The notes under the pieces: model-generated | The model's input: only the letters and a program-made list of their open reading frames with translations | The model's database searches: none | What the model was told of the DNA's origin: nothing | Assembly (NCBI RefSeq): GCF_000733755.1 | Contig: NZ_JPOF01000007.1 | Span: 434,001-498,000 of the forward strand | Reading direction: 5' to 3' | DNA: 64,000 nucleotides | DNA from: Lachnoclostridium phytofermentans | GTDB lineage: Bacteria > Bacillota > Clostridia > Lachnospirales > Lachnospiraceae | Shown here: piece by piece, positions 44,299-54,026 of the stretch | Numbering within the stretch: position 1 is the stretch's first letter | Layout: each line of letters starts with the position of its first letter | Translations under genes and position numbers: made by a program

Positions 44299-44356
44299 AT
44301 AGTAATCCTATTATTAAAAACCTATATAGTTAATCTGCTTAAGCAGTTGATACATT

Positions 44357-44415
44357 CAATAGTGAGTTAGCGTACAACTATCGCATAGATAACTTAGCTA
44401 GCTACGCTACTATTG
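44357..44415. terminator. Imperfect hairpin between convergent genes
   Basis: CAATAG (44357-44362) pairs with CTATTG (44410-44415) and TAGCGTA (44368-44374) with TACGCTA (44403-44409), with a 5-base bulge. No T run, so termination is uncertain. Confidence 0.4.
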
Positions 44416-44427
44416 AGGTTCTATTGA

Positions 44428-45510
44428 CTATAGTAATAGTACTACATATAGGATACTAAGTGCAAAGGCACAAACCATACTTAATGTTTTAGTAATAAAA
44501 TATTGGAATAACGATAATCCTGATGTGTTAATGACACTTTTGGTCTGAGCGAAACCTGATAGCCCACCAAAAGCTGTGATTGTGGTAATCAGGATTATTT
44601 TTATTGGCTCAGAAAGGTGGATGCGTGTTAATTGATCAATTCCTGTTGTAATCTCCAAAATTGCTGAGATGAAGGCTGCCGCTATGGTAGGTAGTAACTT
44701 TAGATGAAGTAGAAGGCTTGCTAAGACTGAAAATAAGATAATATAACCTCCTACTTTGGTAACAACCTCAAACCCACTTAAGATAGCATCATCGAGCATT
44801 TGGAATTCAAAGCTGTGTCTTTGTTTTATTTTCGAGGAATTTTGTTGATTAATTTTCTGATCGTTAATAGGGTTGGTCTCTTCTGCTAGCTGAAAAGCTT
44901 GTATAAGAGATTGATTTTGATATGTTTTTTTCATGAACCTTTTATTGGATAGAGATTCTTTTATGTAGTAAACGATAAGTGAACTAACAGCAGAAGAAGT
45001 AAAGAGCACGATTAATAATATGATACCGAGGTCAGGCCGTTTTAACTTTGATGCAGCAATATAGCTCATAATAAACATAGGGCTTGCATTGTTGCATAGT
45101 GCACATAAAAATTGAGCTTCTTTTTTTGAGATTAACTCTTGATCAAGCATATCGGCTGTCGTCTTAGCACCTACAGGGATACCAGAGAGAAATCCGATAA
45201 AAATCGGATAACATCCCTCTTTACTGATGGGAAATAGATACTTTAATACCGGATATAAGAATACCGACACTGCTTTTGTAACACGAAGTCGTATTAACAG
45301 GCCAGATAATATCATAAATGGCAGGAGTGCTGGTAATACAGTTTCAAACCATAGCATTAGCCCGGATTTTGCACCCTCAAGGGAAGCCATCGGAAAAGTA
45401 AGCATCAACACTAATAAAAGTAATAAACTACCCTTTAGTAGCCGGCTTTTTCCAAAAAAATTAGAAAGGATGCTTTCCTTGTTATATTTTATTTCTTGAT
45501 TTTGCTTCAT
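44428..45510 (-). CDS. ylbJ: YlbJ/SpoVV-type sporulation membrane protein
   Basis: About 360 residues with ~8 membrane helices. Motifs LWFETVLPALLPFMILSGLLIRL, GFLSGIPVGAKTTADM and LCALCNNASPMFIMSYIA match YlbJ; in Bacillus the protein (SpoVV) moves dipicolinic acid into the forespore. The start is uncertain: ATG at 45510 (MKQNQ) or GTG at 45525; neither has a strong ribosome site. It sits next to coaD and tmcAL, as in Bacillus (ylbH-coaD-ylbJ...ylbM), but here on the opposite strand to coaD. Confidence 0.87.
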   Translation of the reverse strand: MKQNQEIKYNKESILSNFFGKSRLLKGSLLLLLVLMLTFPMASLEGAKSGLMLWFETVLPALLPFMILSGLLIRLRVTKAVSVFLYPVLKYLFPISKEGCYPIFIGFLSGIPVGAKTTADMLDQELISKKEAQFLCALCNNASPMFIMSYIAASKLKRPDLGIILLIVLFTSSAVSSLIVYYIKESLSNKRFMKKTYQNQSLIQAFQLAEETNPINDQKINQQNSSKIKQRHSFEFQMLDDAILSGFEVVTKVGGYIILFSVLASLLLHLKLLPTIAAAFISAILEITTGIDQLTRIHLSEPIKIILITTITAFGGLSGFAQTKSVINTSGLSLFQYFITKTLSMVCAFALSILYVVLLL

Positions 45511-45560
45511 ACAACACCATGTCACATACTATTTATAAAATCTATGTGGAAATTAACAAA

Positions 45561-46802
45561 CTATTCCTTTAGAATTACAGGACCATGGGTATATTCATTC
45601 GAAGGTACTGTATGAAATTTTTGAACTATCATTTGATGATACAAATGAGTTGCACGAACGTCTTGTTCGAATAATTCATATTCTTCTTGATTTAAAAGTT
45701 GTTTCGCATTGGCCACCTTCACAATAAGAGGAATCTTATTTTCCTTGGTAGCAGTTCGAAGAAGTGAGGTTGCACCTGTCCGAAAACCAAGAATGCGACC
45801 ATAACAATTTTCAATATTTTGTGTCTTTGGTATGGAAAGCAGGATATGAAGTAATCCGCGATTGATTCTTGTTAAGGTCAATTCTTTTGTTTTTAGCGAC
45901 AGACAGAAGTCATCGTATGTCTTTGCATAGGTTAGATTTTTCGTAATCCTATTTGCTAGTTCTGGTGTTACATCTGCAAAGGAAGTAAGAGCTTCTTCCT
46001 GAGTCATGCTCAATTTATAATATAAAAGAGAAGTAAAATCATTACGAAAGATAGGATAGGTTTTTTGATATTCCTGGCTTAATATAGCTTTCGTTTCTAG
46101 CGGCAGATTATCTGGTAATGAAAATAAGTCATCGTTTGTTAAAACACTGCGAATTGCTGTTGCAGATGCATTCGGAAGTGAAATGTCACTATCATGATAA
46201 TTAGCACCTTGTCGCTTGATGGTGATTGCGTTAATTCTACTCTTTCTTTTCCGAATTGCTTTCATATACTCAATGCCCAAAATATTATTCGGAGAACTCA
46301 AAAGAAGTTCGAATGAGGCAGGATTATACCCATTGATATCCTTTAATCTCATATAATTTAGGAGTGCTTTCGTTCTTGCTTTTGGGAAGGAAAGACCTGA
46401 TTTTAATTCCTTTTTCAATTCTTGCTGATAAGAGGGTGGTTCTTCTAATAAAATATCTGCTAGCTGTGTAAGCATCTTGATATCTCCACATTCGCTACCA
46501 AAGCAGACATAGTCTACAAAACCTAACCGATCAAGGATTGAAATCCCTGCATAAGCAAAAGCCTCAGCACTCGCAGTAGCATAAGAAACTGGAAGTTCGA
46601 TGACAAGATCGGCACCATGAGTAAGAGCCATTCTAGTTCTGGCATATTTATCTATAATCGCAGGAATACCACGTTGTACAAAATTACCACTCATAACTAC
46701 AACCACTTTGGTCGCACCTGTAAGTAGCTTAGCCTGTTCCAATTGATATAGATGTCCTTGGTGAAAAGGATTATATTCCGCTATGATTCCAACTGTTTTC
46801 AT
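45561..46802 (-). CDS. tmcAL: tRNA(Met) cytidine acetate ligase
   Basis: 413 residues. It begins MKTVGIIAEYNPFHQGHLYQ, the HxGH nucleotidyltransferase motif of TmcAL (YlbM), and contains VVMSGNFVQRG, CFGSECGD and a later conserved core. The enzyme uses acetate and ATP to make N4-acetylcytidine at the wobble base of elongator tRNA-Met. The ATG at 46802 follows GGAG by 8 bases. It is adjacent to pta-ackA, whose products relate to acetate. Confidence 0.93.
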   Translation of the reverse strand: MKTVGIIAEYNPFHQGHLYQLEQAKLLTGATKVVVVMSGNFVQRGIPAIIDKYARTRMALTHGADLVIELPVSYATASAEAFAYAGISILDRLGFVDYVCFGSECGDIKMLTQLADILLEEPPSYQQELKKELKSGLSFPKARTKALLNYMRLKDINGYNPASFELLLSSPNNILGIEYMKAIRKRKSRINAITIKRQGANYHDSDISLPNASATAIRSVLTNDDLFSLPDNLPLETKAILSQEYQKTYPIFRNDFTSLLYYKLSMTQEEALTSFADVTPELANRITKNLTYAKTYDDFCLSLKTKELTLTRINRGLLHILLSIPKTQNIENCYGRILGFRTGATSLLRTATKENKIPLIVKVANAKQLLNQEEYELFEQDVRATHLYHQMIVQKFHTVPSNEYTHGPVILKE

Positions 46803-46986
46803 TTTTAATCTCCATTCTATCGCGCCCTGCAAATTTGAAAAAGTCAATTTTGTTCATCTTCATGAAATGTGAAACTCTTTTTTAGCTCCTCTGTTTCCTA
46901 TCGCTACTAGTTTTTAACTTCTCTATGTGCTTTATTCCACATAATTTCTTAGGTTTTTATGAACTTTCTCTTAAAAGTAGACAAAA

Positions 46987-47000
46987 TGTAAGCGTTTACA
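46987..47000. promoter_or_regulatory. CcpA (cre) site upstream of pta
   Basis: TGTAAGCGTTTACA fits the cre consensus TGWNANCGNTNWCA at every defined position. Its centre is ~52 bp before the expected transcription start, the position where CcpA activates pta and ackA in Bacillus. Activation under carbon excess is inferred. Confidence 0.8.
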
Positions 47001-47010
47001 TAATTTGCTC

Positions 47011-47039
47011 TTGTATCTCTTGATAGATAGTATTATAAT
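47011..47039 (+). promoter_or_regulatory. Promoter of pta
   Basis: TTGTAT (47011-47016), 17-bp spacer, TATAAT (47034-47039), 150 bp before pta. Confidence 0.8.
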
Positions 47040-47188
47040 AAAAAATGGTTGTTTTGTGAAGAATAGTTCTTATAGAAAATAATCAAGGTCTTTTTCAGTA
47101 ATTACAGAGGCAGATTATGACAGTTCTAATCGCAAAACGAAGGATAATAATATTAGGTGCTATACATATAGACTGAAAGGAGTTTATT

Positions 47189-48184
47189 ATGGGATTTATT
47201 GATGACATCAAGGCGAGAGCGAAACAGAGTATTAAGACTATTGTTTTACCTGAAAGTATGGACAGAAGAACATTTGAAGCAGCTGCAAAGACTTTAGAAG
47301 AGGGTAATGCAAACGTAATTATTATCGGTAGTGAGGAAGAAGTTAAGAAGAATTCAGAAGGTCTTGACATCACGGGAGCTACAATAGTAGACCCTAAGAC
47401 ATCGGACAAGCTTCCAGCTTATATTGATAAGCTTGTAGAACTAAGACAAGCAAAAGGCATGACCCCTGAGAAAGCAAAAGAGCTTTTAACAACTGACTAT
47501 ATCACATATGGTGTAATGATGGTTAAGATGGGTGATGCAGATGGTTTAGTATCTGGTGCTTGTCACTCTACAGCTGATACATTAAGACCATGTCTTCAGA
47601 TTTTAAAAACTGCTCCAAATACTAAGTTAGTTTCTGCTTTCTTCGTAATGGTAGTACCTAATTGTGATATGGGCGCAAATGGAACTTTCCTTTTCTCCGA
47701 TGCTGGATTAAATCAGAATCCAAATGCAGAAGAGTTAGCAGCAATTGCAGGCTCCACAGCGAAGAGTTTCGAACAATTAGTTGGTTCCGAACCTGTTGTA
47801 GCTATGCTTTCTCATTCCACAAAGGGAAGTGCAAAGCATGCAGATGTTGATAAGGTTGTGGAAGCAACGAAACTTGCACAGGAATTATATCCAGAATATA
47901 AGATTGATGGTGAGTTCCAGTTAGATGCAGCAATCGTACCTAGTGTAGGTGCTTCTAAGGCTCCTAACAGTGATATTGCTGGTAAAGCTAACGTATTAAT
48001 CTTCCCTGATCTTGATGCTGGTAACATCGGTTATAAGTTAACACAGCGTCTTGCTAAAGCAGAAGCTTATGGACCATTAACTCAGGGTATTGCAGCACCA
48101 GTAAACGATTTATCCAGAGGATGTTCTTCTGATGATATCGTTGGTGTTATTGCAATCACTGCAGTTCAGGCTCAAAACAAATAA
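47189..48184 (+). CDS. pta: Phosphate acetyltransferase
   Basis: 331 residues, the compact clostridial/Bacillus form. Motifs IVLPESMDRRTFEAAAKTLEEG, GLVSGACHSTADTLRP, NCDMGANGTFLFSDAGLN and GKANVLIFPDLDAGNIGYKL are diagnostic. Converts acetyl-CoA and phosphate to acetyl phosphate, the first step of acetate formation. AAAGGAG precedes the ATG. It is followed by ackA; a cre site precedes its promoter. Confidence 0.97.
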   Translation: MGFIDDIKARAKQSIKTIVLPESMDRRTFEAAAKTLEEGNANVIIIGSEEEVKKNSEGLDITGATIVDPKTSDKLPAYIDKLVELRQAKGMTPEKAKELLTTDYITYGVMMVKMGDADGLVSGACHSTADTLRPCLQILKTAPNTKLVSAFFVMVVPNCDMGANGTFLFSDAGLNQNPNAEELAAIAGSTAKSFEQLVGSEPVVAMLSHSTKGSAKHADVDKVVEATKLAQELYPEYKIDGEFQLDAAIVPSVGASKAPNSDIAGKANVLIFPDLDAGNIGYKLTQRLAKAEAYGPLTQGIAAPVNDLSRGCSSDDIVGVIAITAVQAQNK

Positions 48185-48272
48185 GTAGTTAGGAAAACGT
48201 ATTTTCAATTTCTTAATTGGAAATTTCATTAGCTAAGTTGATAGAATAGATAGTATAAGAATCATTATACTG

Positions 48273-48320
48273 GGGGAACGATATAGAAGAAACGTTTTCT
48301 ACGTAAATCTATGTTGCCCC
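48273..48320 (+). other. Long hairpin in the pta-ackA gap
   Basis: GGGG (48273-48276) pairs with CCCC (48317-48320), AAC with GTT, ATAGA (48283-48287) with TCTAT (48308-48312), with a GAT bulge. It lies just before the ackA ribosome site, so it may mark RNA processing or partial termination between the genes. No T run. Confidence 0.5.
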
Positions 48321-48358
48321 GTGATAAATGAATTAACCACATAATAAGGAGAAATACA

Positions 48359-49546
48359 ATGAAAGTTTTAGTTATTAATTGCGGAAGTTCTTCCCTTAAA
48401 TATCAGTTGATCGATTCTGAGACAGAACAAGCTTTAGCAGTTGGCCTTTGCGAAAGAATCGGTATTGATGGACGTCTTACTCATAAGGCAGAAGGTGGAG
48501 AGAAGGTTGTTCTTGAGGATGCCCTTCCAAACCATGAGGTTGCTATTAAAAATGTAATCGCTGCTCTTACCAATGAAAATTATGGTGTGATTAAGTCCCT
48601 AGATGAAATCAATGCAGTAGGTCACAGAGTAGTACATGGTGGTGAGAAATTTGCTCATTCTGTAGTAATCAATGATGAGGTATTAAAGGCAATTGAAGAA
48701 TGTAATGATCTTGCACCATTACACAACCCAGCAAACCTTATTGGTATCAATGCATGTAAATCAATTATGCCAAATGTACCTATGGTAGCTGTTTTTGATA
48801 CTGCATTCCATCAGACAATGCCAAAAGAAGCTTATCTATATGGTATTCCACATGAGTACTATGATAAATACAAGGTGAGAAGATATGGTTTCCACGGAAC
48901 AAGTCATAGCTATGTTTCCAAACGTGCTATTAAGCTTGCTGGTTTAGATCCAAAGAACTCAAAAGTTATCGTTTGTCATCTTGGTAATGGAGCATCTATC
49001 TCTGCAGTTAAAAATGGTGAGTCCGTAGATACTAGTATGGGTCTTACACCGCTGGAAGGTTTAATTATGGGAACAAGAAGTGGTGATCTTGATCCTGCAA
49101 TCATTGATTTCATCGCAAAGAAAGAAAACTTATCTTTAGATGAAGTTATGAATGTCTTAAATAAAAAATCTGGTGTATTAGGTATGTCTGGCGTATCTTC
49201 TGACTTTAGAGATATCGAAGCAGCAGCGAATGAAGGAAATGAGCATGCAAAAGAAGCTTTAGCTGTATTTGCTTATCGTGTTGCTAAGTATGTTGGTTCG
49301 TATATTACAGCAATGAATGGTGTAGATGCTGTTGTATTTACAGCAGGTCTTGGTGAAAATGATAAGAATGTAAGAGCAGCTGTATGCTCACACCTTGAAT
49401 TCCTTGGTGTATCATTAGATACAGAGAAGAATAGCCAGAGAGGAAAAGAGTTAATTATCTCTAATCCTGATTCTAAGGTTAAGATTATGGTTATCCCAAC
49501 AAACGAAGAACTAGCAATCTGTAGAGAAGTTGTTGAATTAGTGTAA
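48359..49546 (+). CDS. ackA: Acetate kinase
   Basis: 395 residues, full length. Signature [19 protein letters not shown] at the start, [27 protein letters not shown] and [12 protein letters not shown] are all present. Converts acetyl phosphate and ADP to acetate and ATP. AAGGAG precedes the ATG. Follows pta by 174 bp. Confidence 0.97.
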   Translation: MKVLVINCGSSSLKYQLIDSETEQALAVGLCERIGIDGRLTHKAEGGEKVVLEDALPNHEVAIKNVIAALTNENYGVIKSLDEINAVGHRVVHGGEKFAHSVVINDEVLKAIEECNDLAPLHNPANLIGINACKSIMPNVPMVAVFDTAFHQTMPKEAYLYGIPHEYYDKYKVRRYGFHGTSHSYVSKRAIKLAGLDPKNSKVIVCHLGNGASISAVKNGESVDTSMGLTPLEGLIMGTRSGDLDPAIIDFIAKKENLSLDEVMNVLNKKSGVLGMSGVSSDFRDIEAAANEGNEHAKEALAVFAYRVAKYVGSYITAMNGVDAVVFTAGLGENDKNVRAAVCSHLEFLGVSLDTEKNSQRGKELIISNPDSKVKIMVIPTNEELAICREVVELV

Positions 49547-49589
49547 TATATTGTAGATCCTGGTAACCCTTGTCTGAATGAATCATCAT

Positions 49590-49695
49590 GTTACTATGGA
49601 ATAATTGTTCATAGTAACTCATAAGAGAAGTATTTATTTTGTTATAGACAAATAAGAAAGTGCATGTTTCGTTACATCTTCCTTATTTGTCTATA
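49590..49695 (+). other. Two inverted repeats after ackA
   Basis: GTTACTATG (49590-49598) with CATAGTAAC (49610-49618), and TATAGACAAATAAG (49643-49656) with CTTATTTGTCTATA (49682-49695). Both stems are perfect. The second is followed only by GCTTTCC, so termination would be weak, but one of them probably ends the pta-ackA transcript. Confidence 0.6.
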
Positions 49696-49811
49696 GCTTT
49701 CCTAATGCTAGTAGCTTCTAAGCTTTGGAAACCGGGATTGTCTATCATAGGAAAGAACGATAATGGAAGTAAATGTGGTTACACAATTCTGACATTTTAT
49801 GCAGTTAGGAG

Positions 49812-49840
49812 TTGACAAACCTTTTTCAAGCGTTTATAAT
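49812..49840 (+). promoter_or_regulatory. Consensus promoter of yceD-rpmF
   Basis: TTGACA (49812-49817), 17-bp spacer, TATAAT (49835-49840): a perfect sigma-A promoter. Confidence 0.92.
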
Positions 49841-49899
49841 ACTAACAGTGTGAATTTTTGGGCGCTTACATTATGCGTTTTTTTAGACAGGAGTTACTT

Positions 49900-50427
49900 A
49901 TGCTGATACAAATGTCTGAAGTCATGAATGTTCCTAATGGTGTCAAAGAATACAATCTACCGATTGAATTTGATGTGTTCGAATTACATGGTGAATTCTA
50001 TTCTATCACTCATAAAGAACCGGTCAAGCTTAGATTAACGAATCTAGGTGACCGAAAGATTCTGGTGGAAGCAAAAACGAAATTAGCGTTAGCCGTTCCT
50101 TGTGATCGTTGTTTAAAGGAAGTAACCATTCCTTATGACATCGATGTGGCTACAGAGATTGATTTCTCTAAGACGGAGGAACAGCGTACCGAGGATTTAG
50201 ATGAAACAAATTTTGTTACCGGATATGATTTAGACGTAGATAAACTTATCTATGAAGAAGTCTTGATTGGTTTCCCAATGAAGGTTCTGTGCAAAGAAGA
50301 CTGTAAAGGAATCTGCAAGGTCTGCGGTGCTAACCTTAATAAAGGGGAGTGCGGATGTGACCGTACAGAGCTAGACCCAAGAATGTCTGCTATCCGAGAT
50401 ATTTTTAACAAGTTTAAGGAGGTGTAA
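49900..50427 (+). CDS. yceD: YceD/DUF177 family protein
   Basis: 175 residues. The core CDRCLKEVTIPYDIDVATEIDF and the C-terminal Cys-rich segment CKEDCKGICKVCGANLNKGECGCD are typical of YceD, which lies directly before rpmF in most bacteria and is linked to 23S rRNA processing or accumulation. The ATG at 49900 follows ACAGGAG; an upstream frame from 49858 has no ribosome site. rpmF starts 3 bp after its stop. Confidence 0.92.
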   Translation: MLIQMSEVMNVPNGVKEYNLPIEFDVFELHGEFYSITHKEPVKLRLTNLGDRKILVEAKTKLALAVPCDRCLKEVTIPYDIDVATEIDFSKTEEQRTEDLDETNFVTGYDLDVDKLIYEEVLIGFPMKVLCKEDCKGICKVCGANLNKGECGCDRTELDPRMSAIRDIFNKFKEV

Positions 50428-50430
50428 TCA

Positions 50431-50616
50431 ATGGGAGCTATTTGTCCAAAGAATAAACATTCCAAAGCTAGAAGAGATAGTCGTCGTGCAAACTGGAAGA
50501 TGACTGCTCCAAACTTAGTGAAATGCAGCAAGTGTGGTGCACTTATGATGCCTCATAGAGTTTGTAAAGCTTGTGGATCTTACAACAAGAAAGAGATCAT
50601 TGCTACAGCTGAGTAA
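50431..50616 (+). CDS. rpmF: Ribosomal protein L32
   Basis: 61 residues, full length. It begins MGAICPKNKHSKARRDSRRA and has the zinc ligands CSKCG and CKACG (four-Cys type). GGAGG precedes the ATG. A terminator follows, and plsX, a common downstream neighbour, is absent. Confidence 0.97.
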   Translation: MGAICPKNKHSKARRDSRRANWKMTAPNLVKCSKCGALMMPHRVCKACGSYNKKEIIATAE

Positions 50617-50629
50617 TGCTGATGTAGAT

Positions 50630-50667
50630 AAATCAAGGGTTTGAGATATCAGGCTCTTGATTTTTTT
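50630..50667 (+). terminator. Terminator after rpmF
   Basis: AAATCAAG (50630-50637) pairs with CTTGATTT (50656-50663), T run to 50667. Confidence 0.82.
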
Positions 50668-50723
50668 ATGTTTTTAACCCAATTGACTTTTCAAAAATTT
50701 AATCTCAACTGCCTTAACTTATT

Positions 50724-51713
50724 TTATTTAATTATCATGTTGTTATATTCATTTATTCCAATATGATTTACCCCTGTTCTAGTGTGATAATAAACGTTGT
50801 TCGCTTTAAAAGTGTTAAGTGGTTTTATAATATTATATCGTACTATTATATTCTTACATATTCCATCTTTTGTATTTATTGAATCTTTTTTCTTGCCAAG
50901 TTTATCATAGCCATAAGTGCTGTTATTAATCAATACAAATCTAGCAAATCCTTCAGAATAGCAATCCTCGATGATCACATTATTCATAGCTGTAAGATGA
51001 ATTGCACACCCTGTTTCATTTGTTCTATCACCAATAAATCTGCATTCTTTTATTGTGATATTCTCATGGAATCTGTTTACAGGCTGACAGTGATTTCCTA
51101 TACAATAAGGCGCACTTGGTCTTGATTTAGATTTTCCAAATTCACAATTAGTATATTTAATACTCTTGCACACTGTATTATCATAGCACTTTGACCCACT
51201 CTTATGAAAAAAAATAGCAGACTCAGATGAAAAGTCAATTTGACTAAACTCTCTATAGTTAGCATTCCTATCAGCAACATAGCCTAGTAATTGTGAACTT
51301 TCAATTGTTACATTGCATGATCCGTTAATCTCTAATCCATGAAAATATATTGTGTCTTCAATACTACAATTTGATATTAAAATGTTGTTACAGTGCCATA
51401 AAGTAAGTCCATTACATTTACACGCTCCATATTTACTATACATTTGTTCTATTTTTAAATCATAAATTTGAACGTTCCTAATCCCATTATATCCAATCGT
51501 ATTTGGAGTAGTATATGACATCAATATATTGTGAATTGGGGCAGACATTTGAAGTGTTGCCCCATTAAATTTAAAAATATTATTACTATTAAAGTACAAT
51601 GTTTCGGTTACTTTATATACGGCTTTTTCAAATATAACAACATTCCCTGTGTTCATAAGAGCGGATTTAATTTTATTAATAGAATCTGTTTTCTTAATAT
51701 ATATTGTTCCCAT
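50724..51713 (-). CDS. Right-handed beta-helix protein without signal peptide
   Basis: 329 residues. Repeated short strands and turns (FKFNGATLQM, LTLWHCNNILISNCSIED, LEINGSCNVTIESSQLLG, LTAMNNVIIEDCYSEG) show a parallel beta-helix of the pectate-lyase superfamily. No signal peptide, no membrane segment and no recognisable lyase or hydrolase catalytic set. Similar stand-alone helices occur in phage tail-spikes and polysaccharide enzymes. The ATG at 51713 follows AGGTG. The gene is visibly more AT-rich than its neighbours and sits where plsX commonly follows rpmF, so acquisition by transfer is possible. Confidence 0.65.
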   Translation of the reverse strand: MGTIYIKKTDSINKIKSALMNTGNVVIFEKAVYKVTETLYFNSNNIFKFNGATLQMSAPIHNILMSYTTPNTIGYNGIRNVQIYDLKIEQMYSKYGACKCNGLTLWHCNNILISNCSIEDTIYFHGLEINGSCNVTIESSQLLGYVADRNANYREFSQIDFSSESAIFFHKSGSKCYDNTVCKSIKYTNCEFGKSKSRPSAPYCIGNHCQPVNRFHENITIKECRFIGDRTNETGCAIHLTAMNNVIIEDCYSEGFARFVLINNSTYGYDKLGKKKDSINTKDGICKNIIVRYNIIKPLNTFKANNVYYHTRTGVNHIGINEYNNMIIK

Positions 51714-52104
51714 ACGAATCACCTATCTATATTGAAATATTCCAATAGTATTTAAAATCCCCAAATCAAATCCAGTTTGTGATAGGCATACTTCTTATAA
51801 CAATAATTACGTAAAGACTGATTATATAGATTTTAGTTAACTAATGTTTTATAGTTTGTTATTATTATATTTCTTTTTGGTTCAGATGCCATTCAATACC
51901 TCTATAAATAAAAAAAGAATAGAAAAATCTATCCTATAATTAGTTGCTTATTTTATTTTTGGGGAATAATTTGTTGACAGATGATTTAATCAATATGTTA
52001 ACCCAATCGCCATGTCAAACTTATCCCCCCATTTATTGGACATTTGTTTTGTCTAACAAAAAGGGGGGCTAACAAATAAAGTGTCTTTTTAATATTAATT
52101 AATT
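51714..52104. other. Gap with a C6/G6 inverted pair
   Basis: No gene seen. CCCCCC (52025-52030) and GGGGGG (52063-52068) could close a stem with inner GGACA/TGTCT (52038-52042, 52050-52054). Such G/C runs are striking in this AT-rich sequence. A TTGACA at 51974 has no matching -10. Confidence 0.5.
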
Positions 52105-52401
52105 TTAGTATTGCTCATTTGAGTTGTCATTGTTACTGTTTAATTTTCTATCTATATTTTTCAGAACTTCAATTATTTCTCCTAAACCATATATAAGGAA
52201 CGAGGAGATAGTACCTCCAAGAAACAATACAATAGGCTGTATAAAACGAATTAGTATGTTGATATTATACTTATAATAATGAACATTAAGTTTAGCGTTA
52301 GAATCAATAATGATTACAGACCATATTACAGTAAGTACAACAGATAACCAAAATATGAATTTCGCAAAAGATTTTAATGTATTTTGAATATTATTAAACA
52401 T
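52105..52401 (-). CDS. Small two-helix membrane protein
   Basis: 98 residues. Two hydrophobic segments (~15-35 and ~58-80) separated by a polar loop (SNAKLNVHYYKYNINI), and a C-terminal LIYGLGEIIEVLKNIDRKLN followed by a polar Asn/Asp tail. Small clostridial proteins with a YGxGExIE-like helix are common, but I know of no function. The ATG at 52401 follows GGGAGGG. Unrelated in sequence to its neighbours. Confidence 0.65.
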   Translation of the reverse strand: MFNNIQNTLKSFAKFIFWLSVVLTVIWSVIIIDSNAKLNVHYYKYNINILIRFIQPIVLFLGGTISSFLIYGLGEIIEVLKNIDRKLNSNNDNSNEQY

Positions 52402-52577
52402 ATACTTCCCTCCCATATTTTTCTTTATTATATACTAATTGATAAAATATGGCAAATATATATGTGTTTTCTATATTTAAATAAGACTATTTAAAATGTG
52501 AGTAAAATCTTAGGAAAAAATCCAAGTGATACTTTTAAATAAGTGCTAATTTCATAGGAAAAAAACCAAACGATACT

Positions 52578-53756
52578 TTAGAAATACGAGCGAAGGAAAT
52601 CGCTAGCAATCTTATCACTCTCTTGGCTTAGTAGTTCTTTTGTAACCTCAAAAAACTGTTGTTTTTGCTTTCTTTCTACGCGAAAACTAGGTGTAAACAT
52701 TGCATAGGACTGAGGTAAAAAGTACCCAGTTTTTTTTATATAGCAAGTGTCAGGTTTTGCATTCTGTCGATATTCTTTTTCTACATATTCTCCGACACTT
52801 TTATGGACAGCTGTGTCTTCTAATGGAAGGTAATAATAGTCTTTGTAGTTATCAAAGAAGAATTTTAAGGAGCCATGATAGAAAGTAATGGAGATACATC
52901 CTTCGTTCTCACGGGTAGTTAGAGTAAGAGGATAATTACTATCCATTACCTCATAGTTTGATTCTAACGTAAGTGAGGAAGGGAGTTGGTTATTAATTTT
53001 AAAGTAAAAGTTTACTGCCTTCTCAGTAACCTCCCATTTGTCTATAACAATATTGCCCTCAAATAGCTTTACATAGGATAATATTGGTAAGATGAGTGGT
53101 AGATTCTTTATATCTTCAGAGTTATGGAGAAGTAGTAATTGTCTTAGCGTACCTGAATCACTTTTTTCTATGCTAGGAAGTCCAGAAACTGGAGATACTT
53201 GATAATGAGAAGCACCAGATGAGTGCTTTTTTTCATAAGAATAAAGTGCAAGGAATTTGGTATAAACGGAGATTAATTCACCTCCAGAATATTGATCTTT
53301 ACGCTTTATCTGTAAAAAATCTTCCACAGTCTTTAGTTTTAAATTCGCCATCGGTAACTTTTTTTTATAGGGAATTAATTTCTTATAGATATCAAAACTA
53401 ATGAAATGATCAAAATTATAAGGTAGCTGATAGGTGGAACATTTCTGCAACAAATACGGTATATCAAACCCCGAGCCGTTATAGTGAACTAACAACCGAT
53501 AGGATTTTAAAAATTCAAAAAAATTGGTCAAAAGTTCCTTCTCTTCTCTTATATCCTCCATAAACCATTGACGAAGTATTAAGGTAGATTGGTTTAGATA
53601 GGCGCATCCGATAAGGTAAACATAAGAAATTGCTGCGGAAAAGCCTGTAGTTTCAATATCAAAGAATAAGATTTCTTGTTTTGAAACGATATTAGAGGTT
53701 AGTAACGTAATGTCAAAGTCGAAAGATGTTGCTATTGGGGTTTCAATGATTTGCAT
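52578..53756 (-). CDS. YprB-like ribonuclease H-fold exonuclease
   Basis: 392 residues. The DEDD-type exonuclease motifs are present: FFDIETTGFS (exo I, ~31-40), HYNGSGFDIPYL (exo II) and a later HNSEDIKNLPLIL (exo III). This matches the RNase_H_2/YprB family. The C-terminal ~190 residues are family-specific. AAAGGAG precedes the ATG. The role is presumed nucleic acid processing; the substrate is not known. Confidence 0.85.
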   Translation of the reverse strand: MQIIETPIATSFDFDITLLTSNIVSKQEILFFDIETTGFSAAISYVYLIGCAYLNQSTLILRQWFMEDIREEKELLTNFFEFLKSYRLLVHYNGSGFDIPYLLQKCSTYQLPYNFDHFISFDIYKKLIPYKKKLPMANLKLKTVEDFLQIKRKDQYSGGELISVYTKFLALYSYEKKHSSGASHYQVSPVSGLPSIEKSDSGTLRQLLLLHNSEDIKNLPLILPILSYVKLFEGNIVIDKWEVTEKAVNFYFKINNQLPSSLTLESNYEVMDSNYPLTLTTRENEGCISITFYHGSLKFFFDNYKDYYYLPLEDTAVHKSVGEYVEKEYRQNAKPDTCYIKKTGYFLPQSYAMFTPSFRVERKQKQQFFEVTKELLSQESDKIASDFLRSYF

Positions 53757-53872
53757 AATATGGCTCCTTTCACATAGAGTATTGTAGCAAATTCGAGGAT
53801 TAGATTCAATAGAAGGAAGAATACGATAAGAGAGGTTTTTAATTTACTTATAATGTAATAACTACTAATCTG

Positions 53873-53881
53873 TGGTATAAT
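53873..53881 (+). promoter_or_regulatory. Extended -10 promoter of cls
   Basis: TGG directly precedes TATAAT (53876-53881), an extended -10; no good -35 box. Confidence 0.55.
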
Positions 53882-54026
53882 AGGGTATATGTAAAAGTAT
53901 GCGTCACGAACTTTTTCTTGTCATGTACCATATGCAAGTTTGATGGGTTAAACCAAACGTGATCTTAAACAATAGTAAGTAAGGATAGGGGATTATCCAC
54001 TTGCTACATAGAAATGGAGAGTAGGA

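Noticed and set aside
48286-48301. cre-like sequence GAAACGTTTTC before ackA
   Set aside because: It lacks the outer TG...CA positions of the consensus and is better explained as the tip of the hairpin at 48273-48320.
51974-51999. Promoter in the gap after the beta-helix gene
   Set aside because: TTGACA is present, but the nearest -10-like box is only 14 bp away and no plus-strand gene follows.
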